Part shown: piece after piece, positions 49,617-59,940 of the stretch
Numbering within the stretch: position 1 is the stretch's first letter
How the letters are laid out: the number at the start of each line of letters is the position of its first letter
DNA from: an uncultured Gammaproteobacteria bacterium
Lineage (GTDB): Bacteria; Pseudomonadota; Gammaproteobacteria; Eutrophobiales; Eutrophobiaceae
Direction of reading: 5' to 3'
DNA length: 64,000 nt
NCBI GenBank assembly: GCA_943788815.1
Contig: CALSRS010000001.1
Span: 836,069-900,068, forward strand
Program-made: the position numbers and the translations under genes
The notes under the pieces: generated by a model
What the model saw: only the letters and a program-made list of their open reading frames with translations
Database searches by the model: none
What the model was told of the DNA's origin: nothing

Positions 49617-51707
49617 ATGAATACAAACAAACTTGGGGTACCCGTAATCCAGCTTCCTGGTGTAGGACCGGCACTGGATAAAAAACTCGCTGGAATCGGT
49701 ATTCACACCATTTCGGATCTATTCTTCCATCTTCCATATAGATACATAGATAGAACAAAAATTCTATCTATCGGAAGCCTCATCCCCGCACAGGACGCGT
49801 ACATCCAGGGAAAAGTTGAATTGACTCAGGTGACGTTTGGTAAACGACGCAGCTTATTGAGTAATATTTCAGACGGAACGGGGACTATTCTTCTGAGATT
49901 TTTTCACTTCAGTCGATATCAGCAATCACAACTAAAAAATGGCGCATTTTTACGATGTTGGGGACAGGTCAGACGCGGCCGTAAAGGCCTGGAAATGATA
50001 CATCCTGAATATCACCTTATCCCAGAGAATGAACTTGAAACTCTGGAACAGACTTTGACACCGGTTTATCCATTAACTGAAGGATTGACTCAATTCAGGA
50101 TTCGAAAATTGACCAGCCAGGCCTTGACTGTTTTAGAAACCTCCCAAGAAGATTTGGAAGAACTGGTGCCGGTTGAAATTCAAACTGATAAAACCACACC
50201 GACCTTAATTGATGCAATAAAATATCTCCATAGACCACCCAGTGATGCAGATACACAATTGATAGAAACTGGCACGCATCCCGCACAAAAAAGATTAATC
50301 CTCGAAGAATTGCTGGCGTATCAAACTAGCCTTTACCTGTTACGCAAGCGAATCAGGAAATATCAAGCCTGCTCTTTAAAAAACACAGATTCGACTATGT
50401 GCGATAAATTTTTGACCAGTCTGCCTTTTGTCCTGACCTCTGCACAACTAAGGGTTATTAACGAAATCAATGAAGATATGGATAGGGATATTCCGATGCT
50501 AAGGCTGGTACAAGGAGATGTGGGTTCAGGAAAAACAATAGTGGCCGCCTTAGCAGCGGTTCGCGCTGTCTCTGCTGGATATCAAATTGCTTTTATGGCG
50601 CCGACCGAATTACTTGCTGAACAGCATTACATCAACCTGAGACAGTGGTTAAACCACCTTGGTATAAATGTATTAATACTTACCGGGAAGCTTAGCAAGT
50701 CAAAAAGAGAGAGCATTAATGAACAAATAAACTCTAATAAACCATTGATCGTCATTGGTACCCATGCATTATTTCAATCAGGTGTAAATTTTAGCCATCT
50801 GGGGCTGGTGATTATTGATGAACAACATCGATTTGGTGTAGAACAAAGGCTCGCATTAATTGAGAAAGGAAGTTCGGAAAAACTTAAGCCACATCAATTA
50901 ATTATGACGGCTACACCTATCCCCAGAACACTTGCTATGTCTATATTTGCAGAACTGGACGTCTCTACCATAGATGAGCTCCCCCCAGGCAGGCAAGTTG
51001 TCAACACCGTGGTATTAAGTAATGAAAAACGCGTGGAGATAATAGAAAGAATTGCCAATGTCTGTGAACATGGGCACCAGGTATACTGGGTTTGTACATT
51101 GATAGAAGATTCCGATTCAATTCAGTCTCAGGCTGCTGTTAATACTTTTGAATCCCTACAAAATGCCCTACCCGATTTAAATATTAGTCTCATCCATGGC
51201 AGGCTTAAACCACCTGAAAAAGAGCAGATAATGCAAAACTTTAAAAATGGCGAAATAAACGTTCTGGTTGCAACTACCGTGATTGAAGTTGGGGTTGATG
51301 TTCCAAATGCTACCTTAATGATAATTGAAAACTCGGAAAGACTTGGACTGTCTCAATTACATCAATTAAGAGGCCGAGTTGGCAGAGGCAGTGATAAAAG
51401 TGTATGTGTATTATTATATCAATCTCCATTATCGGAGAATGCAAAATTACGACTTGAAATCATGCGTAAGCTATCGGATGGATTTGTCATAGCAGAAAAA
51501 GATTTGGAAATACGAGGGCCTGGAGACATGTTAGGAACACGTCAGACCGGACTACCACAACTGAAAATAGCCAGTCTTATACGTGATTCAAGATATCTAC
51601 CTAAACTGCAAAAAATTGCATCGCAATTTATTAAATCTGAACCTGAAAAGGTGAAAAAACTACAGAATCGGTGGTTATCAACTCGTCAGGAATATGCAAA
51701 AGTCTGA
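49617..51707 (+). CDS. recG: ATP-dependent DNA helicase RecG
   Basis: Remodels stalled replication forks and Holliday junctions. Starting at the ATG at 49617 the product is 696 residues; a TTG at 49602 overlapping the ridA stop is possible but less likely. The N-terminal wedge/OB domain begins VIQLPGVGPALDKKLAGIGI. Helicase motifs follow: RLVQGDVGSGKTIVAALAA (Walker A), IIDEQHRFGVEQR (DExH), MTATPIPRTLAMSIFAELD and QLRGRVGRGSDKS (motif VI). The C-terminal signature DLEIRGPGDMLGTRQTGLPQ confirms RecG. Confidence 0.97.
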   Translation: MNTNKLGVPVIQLPGVGPALDKKLAGIGIHTISDLFFHLPYRYIDRTKILSIGSLIPAQDAYIQGKVELTQVTFGKRRSLLSNISDGTGTILLRFFHFSRYQQSQLKNGAFLRCWGQVRRGRKGLEMIHPEYHLIPENELETLEQTLTPVYPLTEGLTQFRIRKLTSQALTVLETSQEDLEELVPVEIQTDKTTPTLIDAIKYLHRPPSDADTQLIETGTHPAQKRLILEELLAYQTSLYLLRKRIRKYQACSLKNTDSTMCDKFLTSLPFVLTSAQLRVINEINEDMDRDIPMLRLVQGDVGSGKTIVAALAAVRAVSAGYQIAFMAPTELLAEQHYINLRQWLNHLGINVLILTGKLSKSKRESINEQINSNKPLIVIGTHALFQSGVNFSHLGLVIIDEQHRFGVEQRLALIEKGSSEKLKPHQLIMTATPIPRTLAMSIFAELDVSTIDELPPGRQVVNTVVLSNEKRVEIIERIANVCEHGHQVYWVCTLIEDSDSIQSQAAVNTFESLQNALPDLNISLIHGRLKPPEKEQIMQNFKNGEINVLVATTVIEVGVDVPNATLMIIENSERLGLSQLHQLRGRVGRGSDKSVCVLLYQSPLSENAKLRLEIMRKLSDGFVIAEKDLEIRGPGDMLGTRQTGLPQLKIASLIRDSRYLPKLQKIASQFIKSEPEKVKKLQNRWLSTRQEYAKV

Positions 51708-51744
51708 TAAAATTTCATAATATCAATAGGAATATTTACTTCAG

Positions 51745-52716
51745 ATGCAAGCATCTTTTGATAACTCAAGATTACTATTTATTCATTTGCATAAATCGAT
51801 CAGATATTACGGTCGAAAATATTTCTATTGTATTAAAGAATGGGTAAATAAATACTCACCTGTCATTAAGGAGAGGTTAAAACTCTATATAAGTTTGACA
51901 CGCCTTGATAAACCGATTGGTGCATTATTACTACTGTGGCCTACTCTTTGGGCATTATGGCTGTCTGCTGAAGGATTTCCATCGCTACATATACTCTTTG
52001 TATTTGTGCTAGGCGTTTTCCTGACAAGATCCGCCGGGTGTATTGCCAATGATATGGCTGATTATGATTTTGACTCTCAGGTAGAACGCACAAAAGACAG
52101 ACCCCTAACATCCGGAGAACTCAGCAAAAAAGAGGCCCTGCTAGTTGCACTTGGTCTTTTAAGCATAGCATTTTTACTGGTGATTATGACTAACCGCTTT
52201 ACGGTGTACCTTTCAATCGCTGCGGTACCTATAGCAATAATCTACCCCTTTATGAAACGGATTACCTATATCCCTCAATTTTTTCTGGGCATTGTTTTTA
52301 GCTGGGGAATATTAATGGCATTTACTGCACAAACTAACTCCATACCGAATATAGCCTGGCTGTTATTTATTGCTAACGTTCTGTGGGTAGTTATATATGA
52401 CACGATATATGCAATGGTAGATCGCAAAGATGATGTAAAAATTGGAATTAAATCAACAGCAATATTATTTGATGATGCTGACAGGACGTTTATTGGGATA
52501 TTTCAGCTTATGATGTTAATTGTTCTCACTATAATCGGTATACAAATCAACGCGGATTTGATTTACTATGTATGCATGGTCCCTGTGGGATGTTATATGA
52601 TATACCATCAATATTTAATTCGTCACAGACTACCTAAAGAATGTTTCAGAGCATTTATGAATAATAATTGGCTAGGTATGTCAGTGTTTGCGGGATTTTT
52701 GTTCAACTTTTTGTAA
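51745..52716 (+). CDS. ubiA: 4-hydroxybenzoate polyprenyltransferase
   Basis: Membrane prenyltransferase that attaches the isoprenoid tail to 4-hydroxybenzoate in ubiquinone synthesis. The 323 residues include the first Asp-rich motif NDMADYDFDSQVERTKDRP, the second YDTIYAMVDRKDDVKIGIKS and about eight transmembrane segments. A 45-residue polar N-terminal extension before LYISLTRLDKPIGALLLLWP is longer than in E. coli UbiA; an internal start would be possible but no better ATG is evident. This is the last intact gene before the IS3 insertion. Confidence 0.93.
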   Translation: MQASFDNSRLLFIHLHKSIRYYGRKYFYCIKEWVNKYSPVIKERLKLYISLTRLDKPIGALLLLWPTLWALWLSAEGFPSLHILFVFVLGVFLTRSAGCIANDMADYDFDSQVERTKDRPLTSGELSKKEALLVALGLLSIAFLLVIMTNRFTVYLSIAAVPIAIIYPFMKRITYIPQFFLGIVFSWGILMAFTAQTNSIPNIAWLLFIANVLWVVIYDTIYAMVDRKDDVKIGIKSTAILFDDADRTFIGIFQLMMLIVLTIIGIQINADLIYYVCMVPVGCYMIYHQYLIRHRLPKECFRAFMNNNWLGMSVFAGFLFNFL

Positions 52717-52730
52717 GCCGGGTATACATA

Positions 52731-52961
52731 ATGCATTTAATTCTAGTTTTTTTATCTATCTTACTCTTCAGCTATGCTGGCCAGGCACAGATGATTAATA
52801 GCACCCCAGGTTTCCAGGGCGTTGAAATCATAAATGAATTTGATATGGATAATGATTTAACAATCCAAAGCATTCCTGACAGCGAGGCTGAATATGAACT
52901 AGTAAATAATGAATGTAGAAGAATTGGAGGAAAACTTGGCAGTGTCAGTTATGAAGTGTAA
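52731..52961 (+). pseudogene. Exported protein truncated by the IS3 insertion
   Basis: The ATG at 52731 opens a signal peptide (MHLILVFLSILLFSYAGQAQ) and 76 residues in all. The last native codon falls at the IS boundary (52956/52957). The TAA stop (52959-52961) is contributed by the IS terminal repeat, so the original protein was longer. Part of the mature segment reads IPDSEAEYELVNNECRRIGG. No family is recognisable and the lost C-terminus is not found elsewhere in the window. Confidence 0.7.
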
Positions 52962-53029
52962 GTCGTCAAAAGATTTGGGACAAAATAGCGTAAATGTTAA
53001 GAGAGACTTTTAACTATTATAGTCTTGTT

Positions 53030-54016
53030 TCACTGATTTATATATATTCTTAAATTTTCCTTTCTCCTCTGTTGTAATGTTTCGTATTTGATAATGGTTC
53101 TTCTATCCATAATTTCATGATAGCGGCCAAAATACATATCTGCCGGCGTAATATTATCAAGTGACTCATGGTAACGTTCATGATTGTAGTATTGTACAAA
53201 TTGCCGGATAGCATGTTCGAGTTCCCACGGATAATAATAGTGCTCCAGCTTCACGACGTTCTTCATGGAGCGGTGATATCGCTCTATCTTGCCTTGTGTC
53301 ATGGGATGGTACGGTGCGCCACGGGTGTGTTGCATCTGATATTTACTCAGATAATCCTTCAATTCCGAGGAGATATAACAAGGCCCGTTATCACTCAGTA
53401 AGCGAGGTCGGTGTTTGACCGTTATCTCGTTGACTCCCGTGGTCTCAATCGCCGCATCCAGCGTCTGCTTCACGTCATCAGCTGCCATGCTGGTTGTTAA
53501 CTTCCAGGCAATGATGTAGCGGGAGTAATCATCTAGAACAGTGGACAGGTAATACCACCCCCAACCAACAATACGAAAGTAGGTGAAGTCAGTCTGCCAA
53601 AGCTCGTTGACTCGTCGTGTTGGATTCTGAAACGAATCACCCGCTTGCATCAGGATATAAGCAGGACTGGTAATGAGATCGTACTGCTTTAACAGTCGAT
53701 AAACGCTGGATTCCGAGATGAAGTAGTTGTGCTCATCGGTGATGGTCCAGGCAAGTTCCCGAGGCGATTTGTCAGGGTACTGTAACGCGAGCTCCAGACA
53801 CTGCTCCTTCACCATCTCAGGTATCTTATTCCAGAACTGTCTCGGGGACCGATTATCTGGCTCCAGGCCCTCTGGACCATCATCCAGGTATTGCCGATAC
53901 CAACGATAGAAACTGCTGCGGCTCACACCTAACTCGGCCAGAGTGCGTTTCACGGGTAATTCCGACGCCTCTACCAAGCGGATCACTTCCAGCTTTTCAG
54001 CTGCTGAAAGACTCAT
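53030..54016 (-). CDS. IS3-family transposase OrfB (DDE integrase)
   Basis: The 328 residues comprise an N-terminal HTH (LVEASELPVKRTLAELGVSR) and an rve-type catalytic core with acidic residues in LWQTDFTYFRIVGW, RLLSDNGPCYISSEL and QGKIERYHRSMKN. The ATG overlaps the orfA stop as ATGA. No frameshift or stop interrupts it, so the element could still be active. A fusion OrfAB made by programmed frameshifting, common in IS3, cannot be confirmed here. Confidence 0.95.
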   Translation of the reverse strand: MSLSAAEKLEVIRLVEASELPVKRTLAELGVSRSSFYRWYRQYLDDGPEGLEPDNRSPRQFWNKIPEMVKEQCLELALQYPDKSPRELAWTITDEHNYFISESSVYRLLKQYDLITSPAYILMQAGDSFQNPTRRVNELWQTDFTYFRIVGWGWYYLSTVLDDYSRYIIAWKLTTSMAADDVKQTLDAAIETTGVNEITVKHRPRLLSDNGPCYISSELKDYLSKYQMQHTRGAPYHPMTQGKIERYHRSMKNVVKLEHYYYPWELEHAIRQFVQYYNHERYHESLDNITPADMYFGRYHEIMDRRTIIKYETLQQRRKENLRIYINQ

Positions 54017-54372
54017 TCGTCTTCCCAGGTCGACTCCAAGCCAAGCACACTTTTTTTAAGTACCTCGTTCTTCAGCATGATGTCAGCCACCAGGCGTTTG
54101 AGCTGGTCATTTTCTTTCTTCAGGTCGGTCACTTCAGTGGAGTTTGCTTCCCGTTTTATATCGCCCGCCAGACGCTGTTTACCCGCTTCCAGGAACTCCT
54201 TACTCCAGCGGTAATACACGTTTTGATTCAATCCTTCACGGCGACACAGCTCGGCAATGCTTTCTTCTCCACGCATCCCTTCCAGTACAATTCGGATCTT
54301 TTCTTCAGAGGAATACTTCTTACGGGTACGACGACGTATATCTTTAACTAATTTCTCGCTATTATTGCTCAT
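54013..54372 (-). CDS. IS3-family transposase OrfA (HTH)
   Basis: The 119 residues of a DNA-binding subunit: KKYSSEEKIRIVLEGMRGEE, the HTH SIAELCRREGLNQNVYYRWS and a leucine-zipper-like C-terminal DLKKENDQLKRLVADIMLK. A Shine-Dalgarno (aggagtctc) precedes the ATG. Its first 50 residues are duplicated in the two truncated copies elsewhere in the window. Confidence 0.95.
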   Translation of the reverse strand: MSNNSEKLVKDIRRRTRKKYSSEEKIRIVLEGMRGEESIAELCRREGLNQNVYYRWSKEFLEAGKQRLAGDIKREANSTEVTDLKKENDQLKRLVADIMLKNEVLKKSVLGLESTWEDE

Positions 54373-54438
54373 AATGAGACTCCTATTTATAAGTTTAACT
54401 TATCAGAAGTCTCTCTTAGAAATCAGCTCAATTCTGTC

Positions 54439-56637
54439 TCATATGCTTTGACGGGATACAACGTCCACCGACACCCCACCCACCACAACATTGTTGAGGT
54501 TGGCATTGGCATTCATGGCAATCTGACTCGCACCAAATCGTAGAATCTCACTGGCGCCATTAGTAATGTTAGCGGCGACTATGCGCAGGGTGACAGGACT
54601 GCCCTCGTAATCCACGACTGTTGCTGCTGCGCTTGCACTGATGGGAACTGCACCGCTGACATCCTCGGTAAAGGTGGTGCTGTAATTGATCCCACCCGAT
54701 GGACCATTTAAATCAACTATTGCCTTGTCATTCACCGAAGTGATCGCGATGGTTGTAGTAGTAGTATTGCTGTTTGTGGTGCCATCATTCGCAATAACGG
54801 AAACGGTCCTGGCGGTGGTATTGCGGTTTTCTGATGAGTTTTGATAGGTAACTGATTTAAGCGCCGTGAGAAAATCTGCGTTTGAAGCGGGGCCCGTGAG
54901 TGTTAATGTTCCTGTACCCGCATTCCACGCACCTGTTACCCCAAGCTGATTAGTAAAATTCAGACTGTCTTGAGTATTGTTATAATTTGTAATTTGTAAA
55001 GTTGCGGACGAAATGTTTGCAGTGCTGTAATTTGCCAGAGTAGCATCCGAATCGATGACCGTAGTAGTAGTGCTGTTCTCAATAAAGGTAGTTGAAAAGT
55101 TAGAACCGGCCGTGCTGCCATCGGCATCCAATCTAAGGGAAGAACCGACAAAATCCATGAATACCGCCGTATCAGTAGCGGTATTATTATCGTAGTCCGC
55201 CAGTTCTACCTTTACATCATAGGTTGTCCCGGGAGTTACATTGATCGTTCCCCAGTTAAGATTACTGATCCAGTTTCCCTCTATTCCCGTTCCCGATGCA
55301 GTATCGGTAGTGGTATTGTTTGTCCACGTAAGACCGCCATCGCCAAGGTAATTACCGATTACCTTCGTCCAGGATGAACCTCCGTCTGAACTGTAAAACA
55401 CACCAAAGGCATCGGGATCAGGTGGAGACCCACTCCCGCTCATATTCTCTTCAGTGGCGATTTGGTATGTAAAGGAAACTTTATTTATACCGGTAGCCGG
55501 CGTGATCTGGAATGTAAATTCAGAACGATCGACCTGGTTACCGTTGTAAATAGTATCCAGATCTGCATCATCTGAATTAAGATTGGTATTATTAACAGAT
55601 ACTATGTTTCCGGCCGTCCCATCGGCGACCTGCCCACCTGCAAAACCGGTGGAAAAGACCACGCCGCTTGTCATGCCCAGCGCCGCATTGTCATTCGTAA
55701 AGGTACCGCTTGCCCTTATGTCTGCTGAAGGTGGTGTTAACGGATTGGAAATGGTTACACTGCCGCCAGGAGTTAGTTCTGTAGCCATCTGGGCATCGGT
55801 TGCTGATTGATTTACAGTCAGGGTTAGCAGCCCTTCCCATTTCAACACACCTGACTTTTCAAAAAGACTATCGTTATCGATTTCGCCGACAGATTTTTCC
55901 AGGTCCCAGTCACCTCCCAGGTTTGCAGAACCTGTCAGGTCATCAGATGCGGCCACGTCTGCTGTGGTTGCATCCGCCAGTGCGGTCATTGCCCTGGTCC
56001 CTATATAGCCTTCACCAAAATTACAGCCATAGATAAAAATATCAGCGCGCTGTGAAAACGATTTTCCTATTGTCTGAAGTTCATCTGCGTATTCACCCTG
56101 CATGGATTCCTGGTCCAGGGTGGCATTACCTAATTGTAACTGGCCTGCATCACCGTGTGAGATGATATGTATTGCATCGACATTACTTCGGGTGGACAGT
56201 GCATCAGCAATTTGTTGAACACCATCTGAATTTAAATCGATATAAATGATTTCCGCACTGGGGTTAATTTCCGCCATGAGTGTTTCGTAATCATCCACAC
56301 TACGATCAACGAAAATTAACTCACTGGATTCTACGGGTAGTTGAAGTTCAGCCAGAGATTCAAAAAGCTTTTCGGTATTTTCGACAACGGCAGGAACATC
56401 TACATCAGAAAAATTTGCTTCGGAAGCTTCATGTGCCTGCTCTTCGGCGACACCGTCTGCAATGACTTCTGAACCTGTGGCCACGGCAGCAGCATCAAGC
56501 ATGATCCTCGGCTCGAGTGCTTTGAGTGAATCTGATAAGGTTGAAGGTGTTGTATCCGATTGAGATGGTTTCTCAACAACGGCATCTTCCTTTTTATCTT
56601 TCCACTTCTTAATCTTATTTTTTAGTCGTTTAAACAT
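54439..56637 (-). pseudogene. LEPR-XLL / DUF4347 giant exoprotein, truncated by IS3
   Basis: Of what was probably a very large surface or secreted protein, 725 native residues remain, followed by seven IS-encoded residues and a stop. A basic N-terminus (FKRLKNKIKKWKDKKED) leads to the LEPR-XLL motif LEPRIMLDAAAVA at residues 41-53. A DUF4347 domain follows (about 105-270; LIFVDRSVDDYETLM, IHIISHGDAGQLQLG). Then a choice-of-anchor-L-like domain (NQSATDAQMATELTPGGS) and cadherin-like repeats (TFIENSTTTTVID; TFTEDVSGAVPIS) are cut mid-repeat at 54461. No downstream portion is in the window. Confidence 0.85.
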
Positions 56638-57226
56638 TCACTCAGTCACTGTCGATACCATTAAATTTTTAATACCAATATTAACTAATGCAAGTTTGAT
56701 GCCATCCTGATTAAAATTATGACTTTTGCATATAAAATAAGGAAAAAGTGTGATGAACATCTCTTTCCTCAGGTAACCCTCTATATAAAAACGAAAAACC
56801 GTTTATAAATTCGTATTGTACGGGTGTTCATTATACCGTAATTTGAGGTATTTCTATATATGTTGTCGCTTCATTGAGACATATAGCTCATTAATTTATC
56901 TGCAGATAATTACTTTATTAATCAATTACATATGAGTTTGTAACTTAGCTTTGAGTGTTTTTTTGTGAATTTTGTATCCGAAGAACTTCCATATTAAACA
57001 TATAAATATATATAACATATTGTTTTAATTGATATTTTATAAATATTTCGTATGGAGACTTTATTTTTGCCGCTTTTGAAGCAACTCGAGGCTGCCTACA
57101 GTGGAAAAATTGGCGTTTGATCACATAAATATGGGAATTTTGTTAGACGACAGATGCGCCTAGGGCTAAACGGCGGCTTGTAGAAAAAAAACTTTAACCA
57201 CTTGATTATATTAATAATTAATTTTT
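56638..57226. other. Non-coding gap upstream of the LEPR-XLL gene
   Basis: About 590 bp without a supported gene. It must hold the promoter of the LEPR-XLL gene (minus strand, from 56638 upward). AT-rich throughout except about 57070-57185. No hairpin or repeat stood out. Confidence 0.5.
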
Positions 57227-57565
57227 TTATTCTAATTTTTGGAGCAATTTGCGTATCCCCACTGCTACAACAATGGCAAATATGATCAGAGTTGAGATGA
57301 GTAACAGGGGATTAAATGACATCGCGTTTGAATTTGTCTCCACACCTTGAGGAGGACTTTCCGGCATTGCCGCTATGGGTGGCGCGGCTGTAACGGTTTG
57401 TGGGAGGCTGTTATCAACGGCCATTTCTTCAGGTGACAAGAAAAAACCGGTTTCGGGATCAAATTCTGCGTACGGCGTTAACATATCTTCATCACCTGCT
57501 ATTGCAACATTTTGCAATAGCAGGGTAAGGATAATAACCATTCCTAAATAACGATATCGATACAT
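57227..57565 (-). CDS. Small membrane protein with signal peptide and C-terminal anchor
   Basis: From the ATG at 57563-57565 the product is 112 residues; a TTG at 57574 overlapping the amidohydrolase stop would add three. It has a hydrophobic N-terminal signal (LGMVIILTLLLQNVAIAG), an acidic/proline-rich middle (PYAEFDPETGFFLSPEEMAV) and a C-terminal transmembrane helix (PLLLISTLIIFAIVVAVGI) ending in basic residues. I recognise no family. Tight coupling to the amidohydrolase suggests it anchors or assists that enzyme. Confidence 0.7.
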   Translation of the reverse strand: MYRYRYLGMVIILTLLLQNVAIAGDEDMLTPYAEFDPETGFFLSPEEMAVDNSLPQTVTAAPPIAAMPESPPQGVETNSNAMSFNPLLLISTLIIFAIVVAVGIRKLLQKLE

Positions 57566-57570
57566 AGGTC

Positions 57571-59472
57571 TCAAATCCTACCGGGATAACCATCTGGCCT
57601 GATGGCGGGACAGACTTTTGGTGGGCCTTTGAAAACAAACCTGTTCTCTAGTGGTTTCAATGGCCAGGTAACAGGACCCGCTGGTGTCATGCCCAGTTCG
57701 TTCCCTAGACCTTGTAAGAGATGTAAGGTTTTTCCACCCAATACGGTCATTAATACTTTTACGTTGGGTATGTCATCGACTGGGATCGTCATGACGTCTC
57801 TATCCAGAACAATAAAATCTGCTAACTTACCTTTTTCCAAAGAACCGATACGGTTTTCTCGTAGTAGGTAATAGGCGCCCCAGATGGTTGATGATTTTAT
57901 TTGCGTCACCAGATCGGTACCTTCTTCTTGTGCGTAATACCGCTCACAGGCTTCGTTATAACGCGTCATTCCAACCCATATGTTATAGAACATATAATGC
58001 GGGAGCGGTCGATCAATCTCCTGAGTATTCATGATCTCACCACGGGTCACGCTTTGTCTGGGGACGATGTAATGCGCATATTCTTCCCCATAATTTTTTA
58101 CCCGATACGAGGCATCATACGCACGATTGTTTTCCCAAAGCATGGTATTGAGCATACTTATCATCATCCCCAGTCGTTTAATCCTTGGAATTTGATCTGG
58201 ACGTGGGGCGCCGGATGCATGATCAAAGCCATGTCTACGGGCGCGAATTTGTTCGAGGGTAAATCCGGCGGCTGCACTTTGTTGTTCCACAATATCCATT
58301 AGATAATCGATGTCTTTGTCACCGCCTGAATGCATGGCTGCAATCCTTCCGCCACTGCGGACGATGTCTTCCTTGACCCGACGTCCTTGAGTTCCGGGTT
58401 CCAGGTTACATCTTTCAATCTGCTTGATTCTTTCTGAGGCGGGCAAGGTGGTGCAACTCCCCCCGGAGAATTCACCATGCGCACCGATGTTCCACAGATA
58501 ATCCGATCCTGTGCCCAATATGGCAGAGAGTAAACGGACAGTATGGTAATGCAGATCTGGCCCTGTATAGCTCCATCCAAACCGACCGGTCATACGATTC
58601 TCGTTATCCAGTTTGGTCAATGCCGCGAGGTTATTGATGGTATACGGTGCTGAGCCAAATGAGGTAATACCATGTGCAGTCCATAACTGCAGTTCTGCTT
58701 CCAGCAAGTCTGCATTGATATCGACCTTGTTATGTAACATGACATCAGGTTCCAGCATACGGCCTGTGGGACCACGGTTCCCACGGGCGGTATATTCGGG
58801 GAAAACACGCTTAACTTCTTCTAACCCCTTTGAATTTAGCATACCATCAACTGTACTATTTTTGATTCTGACGGGATTATTCGGTGCTAATTCATCCAAT
58901 CGTTCCAGAGAGATATGCCGCCAAAAATCCACAATAAGTTTGGGCATGTTTTCATAATTACCACCCCAGTCTGATCCTAAGAGTATCCACTGGCCAGGGT
59001 TCGCAGTTTGCACTGCTTCTTGCAAAACAGATTCCCAACTTGCAATCTGCTGTTCAGCCGTACCTTGGAGAATACGAACAACCATGTGCTCATTTCCTTC
59101 TCGCAAAACGTGACGCAGTGCAAAGCCGCCTGCCTCCCATATCCTGTCTGTGGGATGGCCATGTGTCAGTATTAAGCCGGGCAACACGGTACGACCGCCA
59201 AGGTCTATTACCTGTGTTGATGGCCCCGCAAGTTTAAGCATGTCATCATTATTACCCAGGGCAAGTATTTCCCCGTCCCGTACGACCAATGCCTCGACAA
59301 TGCTCCCGGGATTTGATGTAAAAGAATCATCATCCATAGTGACTATCTTTGCGTTATGAATAATCATCTCCGGGTAACCCAGTATTGAAGCGATGGAGTC
59401 AATCTGTGCAGGCACTATTAATGGGAACGTTAAAAATATTGATAAAAAGAAAATTTTAACTTTTGTTTTCAC
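57571..59472 (-). CDS. Exported amidohydrolase family 3 (YtcJ-like)
   Basis: A 633-residue metal-dependent hydrolase of the YtcJ/amidohydrolase-3 group with an N-terminal signal peptide (KIFFLSIFLTFPLIVPAQ). The beginning of the barrel reads VIDLGGRTVLPGLILTHGHP, where the canonical metal-binding HxH is present as HGH. Later landmarks are GGRIAAMHSGGDKDIDYLMD, RRHGFDHASGAPRP and the C-terminal GSLEKGKLADFIVLDRD. Substrates are unknown; the periplasmic location is unusual for the group and may link it to the neighbouring export genes. Confidence 0.85.
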   Translation of the reverse strand: MKTKVKIFFLSIFLTFPLIVPAQIDSIASILGYPEMIIHNAKIVTMDDDSFTSNPGSIVEALVVRDGEILALGNNDDMLKLAGPSTQVIDLGGRTVLPGLILTHGHPTDRIWEAGGFALRHVLREGNEHMVVRILQGTAEQQIASWESVLQEAVQTANPGQWILLGSDWGGNYENMPKLIVDFWRHISLERLDELAPNNPVRIKNSTVDGMLNSKGLEEVKRVFPEYTARGNRGPTGRMLEPDVMLHNKVDINADLLEAELQLWTAHGITSFGSAPYTINNLAALTKLDNENRMTGRFGWSYTGPDLHYHTVRLLSAILGTGSDYLWNIGAHGEFSGGSCTTLPASERIKQIERCNLEPGTQGRRVKEDIVRSGGRIAAMHSGGDKDIDYLMDIVEQQSAAAGFTLEQIRARRHGFDHASGAPRPDQIPRIKRLGMMISMLNTMLWENNRAYDASYRVKNYGEEYAHYIVPRQSVTRGEIMNTQEIDRPLPHYMFYNIWVGMTRYNEACERYYAQEEGTDLVTQIKSSTIWGAYYLLRENRIGSLEKGKLADFIVLDRDVMTIPVDDIPNVKVLMTVLGGKTLHLLQGLGNELGMTPAGPVTWPLKPLENRFVFKGPPKVCPAIRPDGYPGRI

Positions 59473-59940
59473 TTGTGATCCCCCTCAAACGTTTTCATAA
59501 AACTTTAGCATAAGTATGCTTTCAAAGCCCATCATAATAGATAGCTGGTTATCTTATTATTTTCAGATATTTATCCTGTTATATCAGAAGGATACCGTCA
59601 CGAGGATGGATTGGTTACGTGTCTTGTTGCTATAAATACTAGATATTATTTTGTTACTGTTTTTATAAAACCATCGACTTGCTGAGGGATTGTATGCAAC
59701 CAATCTTACTTTCACCGGTTTATCAAAAACACATAGTATATTACACCTTATATATCACAGTATTATCGTGCCGGCGTATTGCCGCCAAAATGAATGAAAA
59801 AGTATATAGCTGGTTAAAATTTCATACGAGATAAAGAAGTGCTATGAATCTGGTTCAATAGTCAATGACTAACTGTTTAAAGAAGAAATACATTTTAAAC
59901 CATGAGGATTGTTGCAGATATATCCTGACAGCATCACTTT
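59473..59940. other. Non-coding gap between HlyD and amidohydrolase genes
   Basis: About 470 bp with no supported gene; AT-rich. It separates the M50/SecA/HlyD operon from the amidohydrolase pair and probably contains the promoter of the latter. Confidence 0.5.

Larger units (their letters stand above)
52957..54460 (-). mobile_element. Complete IS3-family insertion sequence, 1504 bp
   Basis: Inverted ends share tgta, cgtcaaa and taagagagactt when read inward from 52957 and from 54460. It contains orfA and orfB in the usual overlapping arrangement. The bases outside (…tatgaag and acgtcc…) show no target-site duplication. Two truncated copies of its orfA end exist at 28.4 and 42.4 kb. Confidence 0.93.
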
